NCBI GenBank assembly: GCA_030427425.1
Contig: JAUICQ010000011.1
Coordinates: 1 to 47,990 of the forward strand
Direction of reading: 5' to 3'
DNA: 47,990 bases
From: Fimbriimonadia bacterium
GTDB taxonomy: Bacteria > Armatimonadota > Fimbriimonadia > Fimbriimonadales > Fimbriimonadaceae
The position numbers and the translations under genes were made by a program. A model generated the notes under the pieces. It saw nothing but the letters and a program-made list of their open reading frames with translations. It did not search any database and was not told where the DNA came from. Below, piece by piece: positions 18,281 through 26,816 of the stretch; the stretch's first letter is position 1, and each line of letters starts with the position of its first letter.

Positions 18281-18766
18281 ATGTTAGAAGTACCTACAGA
18301 AACTATTAATATTGAGATGAGAGATGATGTTGGTGAAGACCGGCATCATCATCTCGTCTCTAATTGTATTAAGCACACACTTAAGAAGTATGGTGTGAAA
18401 TCTGGTGATGTGAGTGTATTGCTCACTGATAATGAAAAGATACGAGAGCTTAATAACAAGTTTCGCGGGGTGAATACTGCAACGGATGTGCTTACTTTTC
18501 CTGGTCCAGATTATCTAAAAGACATATTAGGAGACATAGTAATATCCATACCTTATGCTGAATTTCAGTGCAGATGTCGTGGAAATACATTAGAATCTGA
18601 ATTAGCATTTCTATCTGTTCATGGTGCATTACATTTATTAGGCTACAATGATGAAACCGAAGAGGAGAGGTTTTTGATGTTAGGTAAGATGAATGAGGTT
18701 ATAGAGGAATTAAATCTACCTACGGATTCTACTTGGCATACTTATTACGAAATTAGTGAAAACTAA
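18281..18766 (+). CDS. ybeY: Endoribonuclease YbeY
   Basis: This 161-aa protein belongs to the UPF0054/YbeY family, which matures the 16S rRNA 3' end and takes part in ribosome quality control. Recognisable motifs are NNKFRGVNTATDVLTFP (about residues 54-70), GDIVISI, and the zinc site VHGALHLLGYND. In family members the last motif is HGxLHLxGYDH. Here the third zinc-binding His is replaced by Asp (N-D instead of D-H), while the first two His remain. Asp can ligate zinc, so activity is not excluded. It overlaps the next gene by 11 bases. Confidence 0.93.
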   Translation: MLEVPTETINIEMRDDVGEDRHHHLVSNCIKHTLKKYGVKSGDVSVLLTDNEKIRELNNKFRGVNTATDVLTFPGPDYLKDILGDIVISIPYAEFQCRCRGNTLESELAFLSVHGALHLLGYNDETEEERFLMLGKMNEVIEELNLPTDSTWHTYYEISEN

Positions 18767-19490
18767 AGAAAGACTATCTATTATTATAAATAGAAAAAAG
18801 TTTTACAGACCATTTTACGCTGCGTATTATGGAATTAAGAATGTTTATCAGAATCAGTTTCATTTCAAAGTTCAGATAACATTTTCATTATTAGTATTAA
18901 GTGCATCTGCTTATTATCGGTTGCCATTAACCCACACATTATTTATAGTGATGGCCTGTTTTTTTGTTCTTATCTCTGAGATGATGAATACGTGTATTGA
19001 GATGATAGTGAATTTGGTGAGTCCGGAGTATCATCCTTTAGCAAAAATTTCAAAAGATATTGGAGCAGGTGCTGTGTTATTAAGCGCAGTGTTATCGGTT
19101 GTAATAGGTGTTGCAGTGCTTCTTGATATCATGTATACCGTAGGTGTTCCTGATGTGTTATCACTAGAGGAGACTTATCCTCATTTTATAGCAAGAGGTG
19201 CATGTGGGTTTTTGCTGGTGTTATTTATGACCATTGTAGGAAAAAATTTTGGTGGTAGCGGTCTTGTTACAAAAGGCGGACTGATAAGCGGTCATGCATC
19301 CATTGCTTTTTATGTGGCTACCACGATATCTTTGCTTTACATGCATTCTTGGATAAGTATGGCTTGTTTTTTTCTAGCAGGAATGGTTGTGCAGTCACGA
19401 GTTGAGGGTGGTATCCATACTATTATAGAAATATTTTATGGTGGAGTGTTGGGTGCGTTAGTAAGTATTATGCTTTTTGGGCTAAAATAA
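18756..19490 (+). CDS. dgkA: Undecaprenol/diacylglycerol kinase fused to PAP2-like phosphatase domain
   Basis: This 244-aa membrane protein has two parts. Residues 15-125 are a DgkA-type kinase with FHFKVQITFS, SEMMNTCIEMIVNLVSPEYHPLAKISKDIGAGAVLL and three membrane helices. In Bacillota this enzyme phosphorylates undecaprenol. Residues 140-244 are a PAP2-type domain with SGHASIAF and SRVEGGIHTIIEIFYG, the second and third phosphatase signatures. The first PAP2 signature is weak. Kinase plus phosphatase suggests recycling of the C55 carrier. The start is GTG inside ybeY. The ybeY-dgkA order is a Bacillota hallmark. Confidence 0.9.
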   Translation: MKTKERLSIIINRKKFYRPFYAAYYGIKNVYQNQFHFKVQITFSLLVLSASAYYRLPLTHTLFIVMACFFVLISEMMNTCIEMIVNLVSPEYHPLAKISKDIGAGAVLLSAVLSVVIGVAVLLDIMYTVGVPDVLSLEETYPHFIARGACGFLLVLFMTIVGKNFGGSGLVTKGGLISGHASIAFYVATTISLLYMHSWISMACFFLAGMVVQSRVEGGIHTIIEIFYGGVLGALVSIMLFGLK

Positions 19491-19565
19491 TAGATTGGTG
19501 TGGAGGAAATTCTAACAATATTTTAAGGGTATTCTATACTTTAAATAAAAAAGAAAGATTATTAA

Positions 19566-21005
19566 ATGAACTTATATTTATCTACAAAACTAGTTGAATT
19601 AGACGATTACGAACTGATACTCTCTTTTGGTAATGAGGGTGTTGGTATGCTTATTTTTTCAATAATTGGTATAATAATTTCCATTATATGGATAGGGAAC
19701 AGTGTGGCTTGTATCCATTCTATTGAAAATTTGAAGCAGATTCATTTAAAAATAGAATCCCTTACTCCAAAACAGAAGAGCAGATTAAGAAATATGTTAG
19801 ATTTCAGGCCTGCCTTTGTTTCATCTTCTACCTTGGCCAGTAATATTGCGAAGTCTTTTATAGTATTCTTCAGTTTTATTCCTGCTCCTTACTTAATTAG
19901 TGTTTATTACTATTTTATGAGGGGTGGCAATGTTAATGTGGAAGTGAGTTGGTTTCAGATGTTTATGGCCGCCGGGGTTATCTTTATTCCTGCCTTAATT
20001 ATTAGTCTAGTATTTGGCGAGTTGGTTCCTAAAACATATGCTACTGTCCACCCTGTATATGTAAGCACTTACTTATTTCCATTTGCCAAAACTAATGGTG
20101 CCATATACAGATTGCTCAGCTATATCCTTTTACACTTAGCATCTCTAGTAACGAGGAGATTTGGTAAAGTAGCTAGCTTTTTAACGGTGGCTAATGCTAC
20201 TGAAGAAGAGATTAAAACATTAGCAAATTCTGCAGAGGCTACAGGAGAGATGGAAGCGGATGAGAAAAAACTTATTCACAGTGTATTCCAGTTTGGTGAT
20301 ACTATTGTCCGAGAGATAATGACTCCCCGCGTAGACCTTTCAGCTGTTCCAATTACAGCTACGAGAAATGATGTTATTAGGTTAGTTGGTGATACTGGTT
20401 ATTCTAGAATTCCTGTCTATAAAGAATCGGGAGATATGATATTAGGGATTATACATGCAAAAGATCTGCTGTTAGCCTGTGCTTCCGAAGATAAGTCATC
20501 AGAAAAGAATTGTGGAATTAGAGAGTTTATTAGGCCTGTACTTCATGTTCCAGAAACAAAGAGGTTAAACGAGCTTTTGGAAGAGCTGAAATCGAAGAGA
20601 ATGCATATGGCAGTGGTACAGGACGAATTTGGTGGAACTGCCGGAGTTGTGACTGTTGAGGATATTATTGAAGAGCTTGTTGGGGATATCGTTGATGAAT
20701 ACGATATGCACGACGAACCCGATTTATGTATAGTAGAAGATGGTTTCAGCTTAGATGGAAAAATGTCTTTATCTGAAGTAAATGAATATTTAGATACTAA
20801 ATTTAGCAGTGAAGAGTTTGATACTATTGGAGGCTATGTATTTGGTTTGTTTGGTAAACAGCCTTTGGTAGGAGAATCTATTAGCGATGAAGAGTGTAAG
20901 TTTACTGTTCTGGAAACAGATGGTAGAAGAGTATCTAGAGTTAAAGTAGCAAAAGATGATAAACTGAAGGTAGAGGCTATTCAAGAAGATGAATGGTTTA
21001 GGTGA
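19566..21005 (+). CDS. CNNM/CorC-type membrane protein with CBS pair (hemolysin-like)
   Basis: This 479-aa protein has an N-terminal DUF21/CNNM membrane domain (about residues 25-200, four hydrophobic segments, VFGELVPKTYA). Two CBS domains follow (about 240-370; IMTPRVDLSAVPITAT, YSRIPVYKESGDMILGIIHAKDLL, MAVVQDEFGGTAGVVTVEDIIEELVGDI). A C-terminal CorC/HlyC domain closes it (about 390-470). Relatives take part in magnesium or cobalt efflux and cation homeostasis. It starts 75 bases after the kinase gene, and its stop overlaps the dnaB start (GTGA). Confidence 0.92.
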   Translation: MNLYLSTKLVELDDYELILSFGNEGVGMLIFSIIGIIISIIWIGNSVACIHSIENLKQIHLKIESLTPKQKSRLRNMLDFRPAFVSSSTLASNIAKSFIVFFSFIPAPYLISVYYYFMRGGNVNVEVSWFQMFMAAGVIFIPALIISLVFGELVPKTYATVHPVYVSTYLFPFAKTNGAIYRLLSYILLHLASLVTRRFGKVASFLTVANATEEEIKTLANSAEATGEMEADEKKLIHSVFQFGDTIVREIMTPRVDLSAVPITATRNDVIRLVGDTGYSRIPVYKESGDMILGIIHAKDLLLACASEDKSSEKNCGIREFIRPVLHVPETKRLNELLEELKSKRMHMAVVQDEFGGTAGVVTVEDIIEELVGDIVDEYDMHDEPDLCIVEDGFSLDGKMSLSEVNEYLDTKFSSEEFDTIGGYVFGLFGKQPLVGESISDEECKFTVLETDGRRVSRVKVAKDDKLKVEAIQEDEWFR

Positions 21006-22375
21006 TAGATGTGTCAGAATTAACTATTCCTCAAGAGTTGCTACCACAGTATAACAACGAAGCAGAAATATGTACTTTAGGTGCTATGCTCCTTTCCGAA
21101 CGAGCTTGTGAGGAGGTATATGCTACCGTTAATGATTCCGATTTTTACCATCCTGCTCATAGGACAATATTTCAATCGATTGTTCAATTAATAGAGAACG
21201 ATAGAGCTGTAGACTTAGTAACCTTAAAGAATGATTTAATATCCAAAAACAAGTTAGATTCTGTTGGGGGCATCGATTATCTTATACAAGTGGCAGAATC
21301 TGTCCCTAGCGCAGCTAACGCGGTAGATTATGCCAATATAGTGCTAGAAGACGCGTTGTCTAGGCGATTAGAGCTAGCAGGGAATGATATTGTAAAGGTG
21401 GTCCGCAAGACCGATCTTCCTATAGCAGAGAAAATAGATAAGGCTGAGCAGATAGTATGTTCTATAGGTAAAAACAGGAATTCAAAAGATCTTACCCATA
21501 TTAAAGGTGTAGCAAGAGATTTTTTTGATGATGTAGATAACTTATACGAGAGTGGCGAGCCCGTACTGGGCATGTCTAGTGGCTATTACGATTTTGATAA
21601 AATGACCGGTGGCTTTTATGGGAGCGATTTCCATATACTAGCCGCTAGACCTTCTATGGGTAAAACCGGTTTAGCTATGAATTTCGCTGTTAATGTAGCC
21701 AAGAAGAATACTGGCGCAGTGGCCGTATTTTCTATTGAAATGAGTGCTAAACAGCTTGTAGGAAGAATGGTGTCTATGCTGAGTGGTATAGGGCTTAGCA
21801 CTCTTAAGAAGTCGAACTTATCGAAGTTTGTGTATGATAAGCTAGCGGATGCCTGTGATGAGCTATACAGTCTTCCTTTGTATATAGATGATACTTCTGA
21901 TATTAGTCCGCTTGAGATGAGAGGGAAGTGCCGTAGGCTAAAGCAGACGCAGGGATTATCGATGGTAATTGTGGACTACCTTCAATTGATGAAGGGTAGT
22001 AAGAAGACGGAAAATCGCGTCCAGGAAATTAGTGAAATAGCTAGGTCTTTAAAGTCTATAGCAAAAGAGTTTGACGTTCCAGTAATAGCATTGAGTCAGT
22101 TAAATAGAAGCGTGGAGTCTAGGGAGGATAAACGACCCATGTTGAGCGATATACGGGAGTCTGGCTCTATAGAAGCAGAGGCCGATCTTGTGATGTTTAT
22201 CTACCGAGATGCGTACTATCAGGCCAAAGAAGTGGCTGCTGAAATAGAGTATGATGAGAATAGGGTAGAAGAAGCAGAAATTATTATAGCAAAACACAGA
22301 AACGGCCCTACTGGAAAGGTAATGTTAGGATTCCACCCTAGTTGTGTAAGATTTGTTAATTTAAAACATGAATAA
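21002..22375 (+). CDS. dnaB: Replicative DNA helicase
   Basis: This 457-aa hexameric helicase unwinds DNA ahead of the replisome and recruits primase. The N-terminal domain begins PQELLPQYNNEAEICTLGAML. The RecA-like motor has Walker A AARPSMGKTGLAMN (about residues 215-228), Walker B MVIVDYLQLM, and LSQLNRSVESREDKRPMLSDIRESGSIEAEADLVMF. Only the Ala-to-Gly after the GKT is unusual. The start is GTG, overlapping the stop of the CBS protein. No intein is present. Its stop codon lies inside a hairpin shared with convergent clpS. Confidence 0.97.
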   Translation: MIDVSELTIPQELLPQYNNEAEICTLGAMLLSERACEEVYATVNDSDFYHPAHRTIFQSIVQLIENDRAVDLVTLKNDLISKNKLDSVGGIDYLIQVAESVPSAANAVDYANIVLEDALSRRLELAGNDIVKVVRKTDLPIAEKIDKAEQIVCSIGKNRNSKDLTHIKGVARDFFDDVDNLYESGEPVLGMSSGYYDFDKMTGGFYGSDFHILAARPSMGKTGLAMNFAVNVAKKNTGAVAVFSIEMSAKQLVGRMVSMLSGIGLSTLKKSNLSKFVYDKLADACDELYSLPLYIDDTSDISPLEMRGKCRRLKQTQGLSMVIVDYLQLMKGSKKTENRVQEISEIARSLKSIAKEFDVPVIALSQLNRSVESREDKRPMLSDIRESGSIEAEADLVMFIYRDAYYQAKEVAAEIEYDENRVEEAEIIIAKHRNGPTGKVMLGFHPSCVRFVNLKHE

Positions 22376-22403
22376 GATGCTACTTCTTAGGAAGTAGCAT
22401 CTT
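22374..22403. terminator. Hairpin shared by the convergent dnaB and clpS ends
   Basis: AAGATGCTACTTC pairs perfectly with GAAGTAGCATCTT around a TTAG loop. It begins inside the dnaB stop codon and covers the last codons and stop of clpS, whose minus-strand TAA is in the loop. It plausibly ends both transcripts, although U tracts are short. Confidence 0.7.
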
Positions 22404-22686
22404 CGTCCCATTCTTTACTTACTTCAGCGCGAATACCTATCTGTCTAATAACATTGGCTGCTTCTTCACACTGGTCTTTTGAAGAGTAGTGTACAGCTGC
22501 TTTTCCATATTGATGAGTTTCCCAGGCTTCAATATAAGCTTCTTGTAAATCACAGCTTGTCGCCTTCATTAGTATATTCATAACTTCATCAAATGTATTA
22601 TAGTCATTGTTATATATTACTACTTTCCAGCGTTCTGTAGCTATTTTAGGTTGTATTTTTGATTTTTCTATTAGTATTTGTGCCAC
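22387..22686 (-). CDS. clpS: ATP-dependent Clp protease adaptor ClpS
   Basis: This 99-aa adaptor delivers N-end-rule substrates to ClpAP/ClpCP. The core reads RWKVVIYNNDYNTFDEVMNIL (about residues 20-40), where the NDYNTF segment lines the N-degron pocket. HQYGKAAVHYSSKDQCEEAANVIRQIGIRAEV follows. An unstructured N-terminus of about 18 residues is usual. No clpA/clpC is next to it. Confidence 0.95.
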   Translation of the reverse strand: MAQILIEKSKIQPKIATERWKVVIYNNDYNTFDEVMNILMKATSCDLQEAYIEAWETHQYGKAAVHYSSKDQCEEAANVIRQIGIRAEVSKEWDEDATS

Positions 22687-22929
22687 GATTTCTCCTGTAA
22701 TAATATACTTAAATTGTGTTGATTGATTAACATTTAATCATCCTACGTTATCTATTATATCTTAGTTGCATATTTAATTACTTGTGATATATTTCAATTA
22801 TTTCTATATTTGTAGATAAAAAGGAATAAAGACCCACTTTAAGTATGTTATATGTTTATGTTTTCCTTAAAATCTAACAGATAATTTGAGATGCTTGTTC
22901 CGCATAATTGGATTAATAGGGATTAAGCC

Positions 22930-23409
22930 CTACTCCCAGCAAAGAGCCTTTCCAATAAGAGCGTGAATATCTGCAATTCTACTCTCTTTTAGTTCAATTG
23001 CATAGCGGATACGGTTATTCCCAGAGCTATAGACTTGTTCTGGATGGGAATGATTCATCTGGCTTATTTGAAGTACTCTCTTCTCATTATCTAGCAGGAG
23101 AAGGTCTAGGTTGAAGTTCATATCTTTCATCCAAAAGTCTACTTCTGTAGAGCTAGGAAATATAAATAGCATTCCTTCATCATCATTTAATTCATTAGGA
23201 TGGATGCATGAGAGTCCTTCATTGCGTTTACTTTCAGTATCTGCTATATAGAGTTTAAATACATTATCATCAATGATAGTATTTGTATATTCTAGAGATT
23301 TTAAAGGATATTTTCTAGGATTATTCTGTGGGTTATTCTGTGGGTTATTCCATGAAAAATTGAAATAAATAGCTAAGAGTACTAATATTAGAGTGAATAT
23401 TTTATTCAT
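22930..23409 (-). CDS. DUF192 family secreted or membrane-anchored protein
   Basis: This 159-aa protein has an N-terminal hydrophobic segment (about residues 4-18, FTLILVLLAIYFNF), a short Asn-Pro-Gln repeat (NNPQNNPQNNP) and a DUF192 domain from about residue 45. That domain has VFKLYIADTESKRNEGLSC, LFIFPSSTEVDFWMKDMNFNLDLLLLD, and a final YAIELKES. DUF192 proteins are small, conserved, usually exported, and of unknown biochemical role. The start codon lies just behind the hairpin that follows sepF. Confidence 0.88.
   Translation of the reverse strand: MNKIFTLILVLLAIYFNFSWNNPQNNPQNNPRKYPLKSLEYTNTIIDDNVFKLYIADTESKRNEGLSCIHPNELNDDEGMLFIFPSSTEVDFWMKDMNFNLDLLLLDNEKRVLQISQMNHSHPEQVYSSGNNRIRYAIELKESRIADIHALIGKALCWE
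23319..23354 (-). repeat. 12-bp tandem repeat in the DUF192 gene
   Basis: Three 12-bp units (GGATTATTCTGT, GGGTTATTCTGT, GGGTTATTCCAT on the plus strand) encode the Asn-Asn-Pro-Gln spacer between the membrane segment and the DUF192 domain. Copy-number change would keep the frame. Confidence 0.8.
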
Positions 23410-23415
23410 AAAAAT

Positions 23416-23438
23416 AGCGCTGCATTGAATACAGCGCT
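23416..23438 (-). terminator. Hairpin between sepF and the DUF192 gene
   Basis: AGCGCTG and CAGCGCT pair around a 9-base loop. On the minus strand the stem is followed by ATTTTTAT, a fair U tract that runs into the DUF192 start codon. It may end sepF transcription or attenuate read-through into the next gene. Confidence 0.6.
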
Positions 23439-23450
23439 TAACAATTCTTT

Positions 23451-23867
23451 TTAGTTTCTTAAAGCAGAGTGCTTTGGTGTATTGCTAGCAACTTCTACTA
23501 ATGCTTGTGAAGGAGCTAAAAGATAGATGCAATCTCCAATCTCTTCCCATGATCCTTCCTGAGCGTAGTTTACACCACACATAAAGTCTTTAATCTTATC
23601 TCTAAGGATGTGATCTGTATGAGCTAGATTTAGTATCTGTTGCTCTCCTCTTTTTAATCCATCAGCAGCAGCGATTGCATCCTGGAATGAGAGTATCTGT
23701 CTTCGGACAGTTATCTGATACCTTGGGGAAGGTTGTACTCTAACAGGCTTCTTGCTACTTGGTAATGGAGTCTCCTCAGGAATATCTTCAAAGTCCTCTT
23801 TTTTTGAGAACACATCTGCTAATTTTGTGAAAAATCCTGGTTTTTCCTCTAACGTAAATTCTGACAT
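23451..23867 (-). CDS. sepF: Cell division protein SepF
   Basis: This 138-aa protein has a variable acidic/Pro-rich linker (about residues 1-50) and a C-terminal SepF (DUF552) domain. The domain reads FQDAIAAADGLKRGEQQILNLAHTD..LRDKIKDFMCGVNYAQEGSWEEIGDCIYLLAP. SepF tethers FtsZ to the membrane and organises the division ring in Bacillota, Actinomycetota, Cyanobacteria and archaea, and is absent from Proteobacteria. The amphipathic N-terminal helix may be EEKPGFFTKLADVF. It is not linked here to yggS or ftsZ, its usual neighbours. Confidence 0.9.
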   Translation of the reverse strand: MSEFTLEEKPGFFTKLADVFSKKEDFEDIPEETPLPSSKKPVRVQPSPRYQITVRRQILSFQDAIAAADGLKRGEQQILNLAHTDHILRDKIKDFMCGVNYAQEGSWEEIGDCIYLLAPSQALVEVASNTPKHSALRN

Positions 23868-24333
23868 TAATTACCTCTTATGCTATTTATACTATGTATA
23901 TGTATTAAATTCCTTCAATCTGTACTTATTTTATTTAGAACTATTCGATTTTTGTAATAGTTCATGATATAGTGTAGTACAGCTAACTCTAGTAGTTATA
24001 CTTAAATATATTCTGTAACATATTGTATAGAAGAGTCAATACCTAGATATCAAATATTAGGTTAGAATTGAGATTTATTTAGCTGTAGTCTGCTTGAAAT
24101 AATAATGATTTTAGCCTAGACTTATACGATAATAGCGCATTATTGGTGAATATGCCGAAAAATTTATTTTATAAAAAAAATATAAAACTAATACATGCAT
24201 AGTGGTTATTTGTGACAATAGTGCCGGAATGTATGTATAAATAAAATAAAGACTCGGTTCTGGATTGTTGAAATATATCTGGATGATATCCTATGTTATT
24301 AAAATGACTAGAGATACTTAGGCTGAGTTATTT
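23868..24333. other. Intergenic region without a recognisable gene
   Basis: These 466 bases separate sepF from the next minus-strand gene. They are very AT-rich and have stops in all frames. I see no tRNA, repeat or strong hairpin. The part nearest sepF must contain its promoter and ribosome site. A run of A near 24170-24182 is the only notable low-complexity stretch. Confidence 0.6.
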
Positions 24334-25602
24334 CTATTTTTCCAGTTCTCTTAGCTTCAGTGCAATAGGGATACATGCTGTTACGCAGAGTGAGGACAAA
24401 ATAAGTGGTGAGTATCTACCAAAATCTGGATTGATATTCTGGAAAACTTGATAGGCTGTTCCGCCGATGGGGGATCCGATAATCATTCCAATTCCTTGAG
24501 CTGTGAGCATAACACCTACATAAGTAGCACTTTTTTTAGGATTTATGTTAGCAATGAATCCGTACCAAGCGGGAACTGCCATAAGGAATCCGATACCAAC
24601 AGGAATAGCAGCTATTCCCATGAGGAATAAATTCCGCATAAATGGGAGTACTGCTCCAGAAGAGATAATAAGCATACCTATGGAAGATAATATGTTTCCG
24701 ATTAATACTGTTTTACTAGTGCTAAAGTGTTTTACGATGTTTGAGACAGGGGTGGCTAGAATAGCTAGTCCTAATGCTCCTGGGATGAATATTACACCGA
24801 AAGTAGCTTCACTCATTCCAAATTGGGCTTGGGCAAATAGCTTGATAATAGGAACTAGGATACCGATGGACATGAAGGTTGCCATGGCTAATAGTACAAA
24901 GTGTGGTATCTGCTTAGCTGCTTTATAATTTTCTGTAAAATAGTCTAGTTTGCTCTGTTTTAGTATTTCAGTGAAGGGCACCGTCTGTTTGTCTGGTTTA
25001 ATTGCGTACCATGCATAAATTGTTAAACATAGGAATATAGTAGATGTAAGGAAGAAGCTAGCCTCTTTTTCACCTGTAATATCGTTTACAATACCCCCTA
25101 ATGGCATAGCAATGGCAACACCGATTAGATAGCAAGTATTTAGTAGTGCCATAGACTGTGCCTTGTCTCTTTTCCCTACTTCTTCGCTCATGAGAGCAAA
25201 TGCTGCAGGCCAGAACATGGCTACACCTACTCCGTCTAAAATTCTAAGGAATACAATAGCAAGGATTCCTATGGTGCCAGCCGACTTTGGAATGAGTAGT
25301 GTAAGAATAGGCGTAAGAATTGTGATTGCAGTGCCTGGAAGGATGAGTTTTTTTCTACCTACTTTGTCTGCTACCTGACCCGTTATGCTCTTGAAAAAAG
25401 TTTCTGAAAGGAGGAATGATGCTAAAACAAATCCTATAACACTAGTAGGCATAGCAAGATCATTTTTTAAGTACACAGGCATTGCTGAAAAGTTAACAAG
25501 TGCATAACCCAATTCTGCTAGCAGGGCTACTAAAAGAAGTCTGTAAACATTAGGTTTTTTCCAGATGGGTGTTCCATATTCTGGTTGATTTTTATTATCC
25601 AT
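24334..25602 (-). CDS. Major facilitator superfamily transporter
   Basis: This 422-aa carrier has 12 predicted membrane helices. The diagnostic MFS loop between helices 2 and 3 reads ITGQVADKVGRKKLI (about residues 72-86). A second family motif, GVGVAMFWPAAFALMSE, follows helix 4. C-terminal features (YVGVMLTAQGIGMIIGSPIGG) resemble drug or sugar efflux MFS members, but the substrate is undetermined. It is monocistronic on the minus strand. Confidence 0.9.
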   Translation of the reverse strand: MDNKNQPEYGTPIWKKPNVYRLLLVALLAELGYALVNFSAMPVYLKNDLAMPTSVIGFVLASFLLSETFFKSITGQVADKVGRKKLILPGTAITILTPILTLLIPKSAGTIGILAIVFLRILDGVGVAMFWPAAFALMSEEVGKRDKAQSMALLNTCYLIGVAIAMPLGGIVNDITGEKEASFFLTSTIFLCLTIYAWYAIKPDKQTVPFTEILKQSKLDYFTENYKAAKQIPHFVLLAMATFMSIGILVPIIKLFAQAQFGMSEATFGVIFIPGALGLAILATPVSNIVKHFSTSKTVLIGNILSSIGMLIISSGAVLPFMRNLFLMGIAAIPVGIGFLMAVPAWYGFIANINPKKSATYVGVMLTAQGIGMIIGSPIGGTAYQVFQNINPDFGRYSPLILSSLCVTACIPIALKLRELEK

Positions 25603-25702
25603 AATATATTAAGCAGTATAGGTATTTTAAATAACGAGATCTATCAACGCGATAAAATAAATATAAATTAATACTATACTGTTTTTATTATATTTTATCG
25701 TA

Positions 25703-26263
25703 TTATTCATAATAATTGCGCAGAGTTTGTTTATTTATAGTGTATAGTTGGTCTTTATCGATAAATCTCCATGGTAGAGTATCTCCTTTTCCAGCAGAGA
25801 GGCCCACTCTCGTAGTGCGAATAATATTCTTCTTGCCTGTGTTTAATTCTAGTTTGAGAGGTGAATTTTTGTTTAAAACATCTATCCCATGGAGTGATTT
25901 ATTAATTCCCATATTTTTTGTGAGAATGGCTGGACCGTTAAGTTTGGTGTCCTCATTGAATCCGTTGATAGGTATTCCTGCTCTTATAAGGATGGCTGCA
26001 GGATTATTTTCTGGTTCTACCACAATATTTAAGAGCCAATGGATTCCATAATTGAGATAGATGTAAGTGAATCCGGGTGGACCGTACATGATTTGGTTTC
26101 TGGGAGTGGGGCCTTTTGTAGCATGACTCCCTCTATCGTCCGATCCTCTATATGCTTCTACTTCTACAATCCGGATTATTTTGTCTTTGTATATTAAATG
26201 AGATCCGAGAATAATTTTAGCAGTATCTAATGCGTGTCCTTCAAGTATTTTTCTGGCATTCAC
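25703..26263 (-). CDS. 3-methyladenine DNA glycosylase (AAG/Mpg family)
   Basis: This 186-aa protein removes alkylated or deaminated purines from DNA in base excision repair. Family motifs include GSHLIYKDKIIRIVEVEAYRGSDDRGSHATKGPTPRNQIMYGPPGFTYIYLNYGIHWLLNIVVE, including the catalytic Glu in VEVEAYRG and the intercalating Tyr region, then AAILIRAG and LNGPAILTKNMGI. Length is normal. It lies alone, divergent from the next gene. Confidence 0.93.
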   Translation of the reverse strand: MNARKILEGHALDTAKIILGSHLIYKDKIIRIVEVEAYRGSDDRGSHATKGPTPRNQIMYGPPGFTYIYLNYGIHWLLNIVVEPENNPAAILIRAGIPINGFNEDTKLNGPAILTKNMGINKSLHGIDVLNKNSPLKLELNTGKKNIIRTTRVGLSAGKGDTLPWRFIDKDQLYTINKQTLRNYYE

Positions 26264-26363
26264 GATAAGTAGTTTATCCTACCAATATAAGTAATAGTTT
26301 TTATTGCGAAAAACATATGTCAATGATATGTTTTATAGCATTGAAGCCAGTAATTTAATTAAG

Positions 26364-26816
26364 ATGGATAGAAGTAGGTTAAATTCTGTAAATTTATGTA
26401 AAGTGGTTTGTTTGTTATTTTTGTGTGTATGCGAAATAGCTTATTCATTCTGTGACAATAACGAAAAGTCTGTTGAGAATGGGGAGCGTCATAGAAAGTT
26501 AGCGAATGGGGTAGAAGAGATATGTTATGAGGATGGTTCCAGAGAGCGATTTTATAAGTCGATGTGGTGTCATATTTCAGCTAAGGGAGAAAAATATTGT
26601 TACTATCCCTCGTTATTTACTGTCTATATAGATGCTACTGGAGTGCAAAAAGTAATTTCTCATTCTTCGGATGTTACTTGTAGGGATAAGTATGGTCATA
26701 CAACCTTTAAGTATAGCAATATAGATTTGCTATGTTATATGGAAGATAAAGTTGTACGAAAAACACTGAGTGGCAATTGGAAGCAGAGAGTAACCGCTTC
26801 TGGAGTGGGTGTTTGA
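26364..26816 (+). CDS. Secreted repeat protein, N-terminal part of an apparently frameshifted gene
   Basis: The reading frame begins with a signal peptide (MDRSRLNSVNLCKVVCLLFL..AYSF) if the ATG at 26364 is used. The open frame extends to a TTG at 26304, with another ATG at 26328. About 120 residues of Tyr/Cys-rich beta-type sequence follow, with loosely repeated aspartate-glycine turns (CYEDGSRERF, YIDATGVQKV, CRDKYGHTTF). It stops at 26814-26816, 8 bases past the start of a second frame that continues the same composition and turn pattern. The two together look like one gene of about 270 residues broken by a one-base shift between 26794 and 26814. Family unknown; the turns recall G-box/MORN-like repeats only loosely. 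Confidence 0.55.
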   Translation: MDRSRLNSVNLCKVVCLLFLCVCEIAYSFCDNNEKSVENGERHRKLANGVEEICYEDGSRERFYKSMWCHISAKGEKYCYYPSLFTVYIDATGVQKVISHSSDVTCRDKYGHTTFKYSNIDLLCYMEDKVVRKTLSGNWKQRVTASGVGV

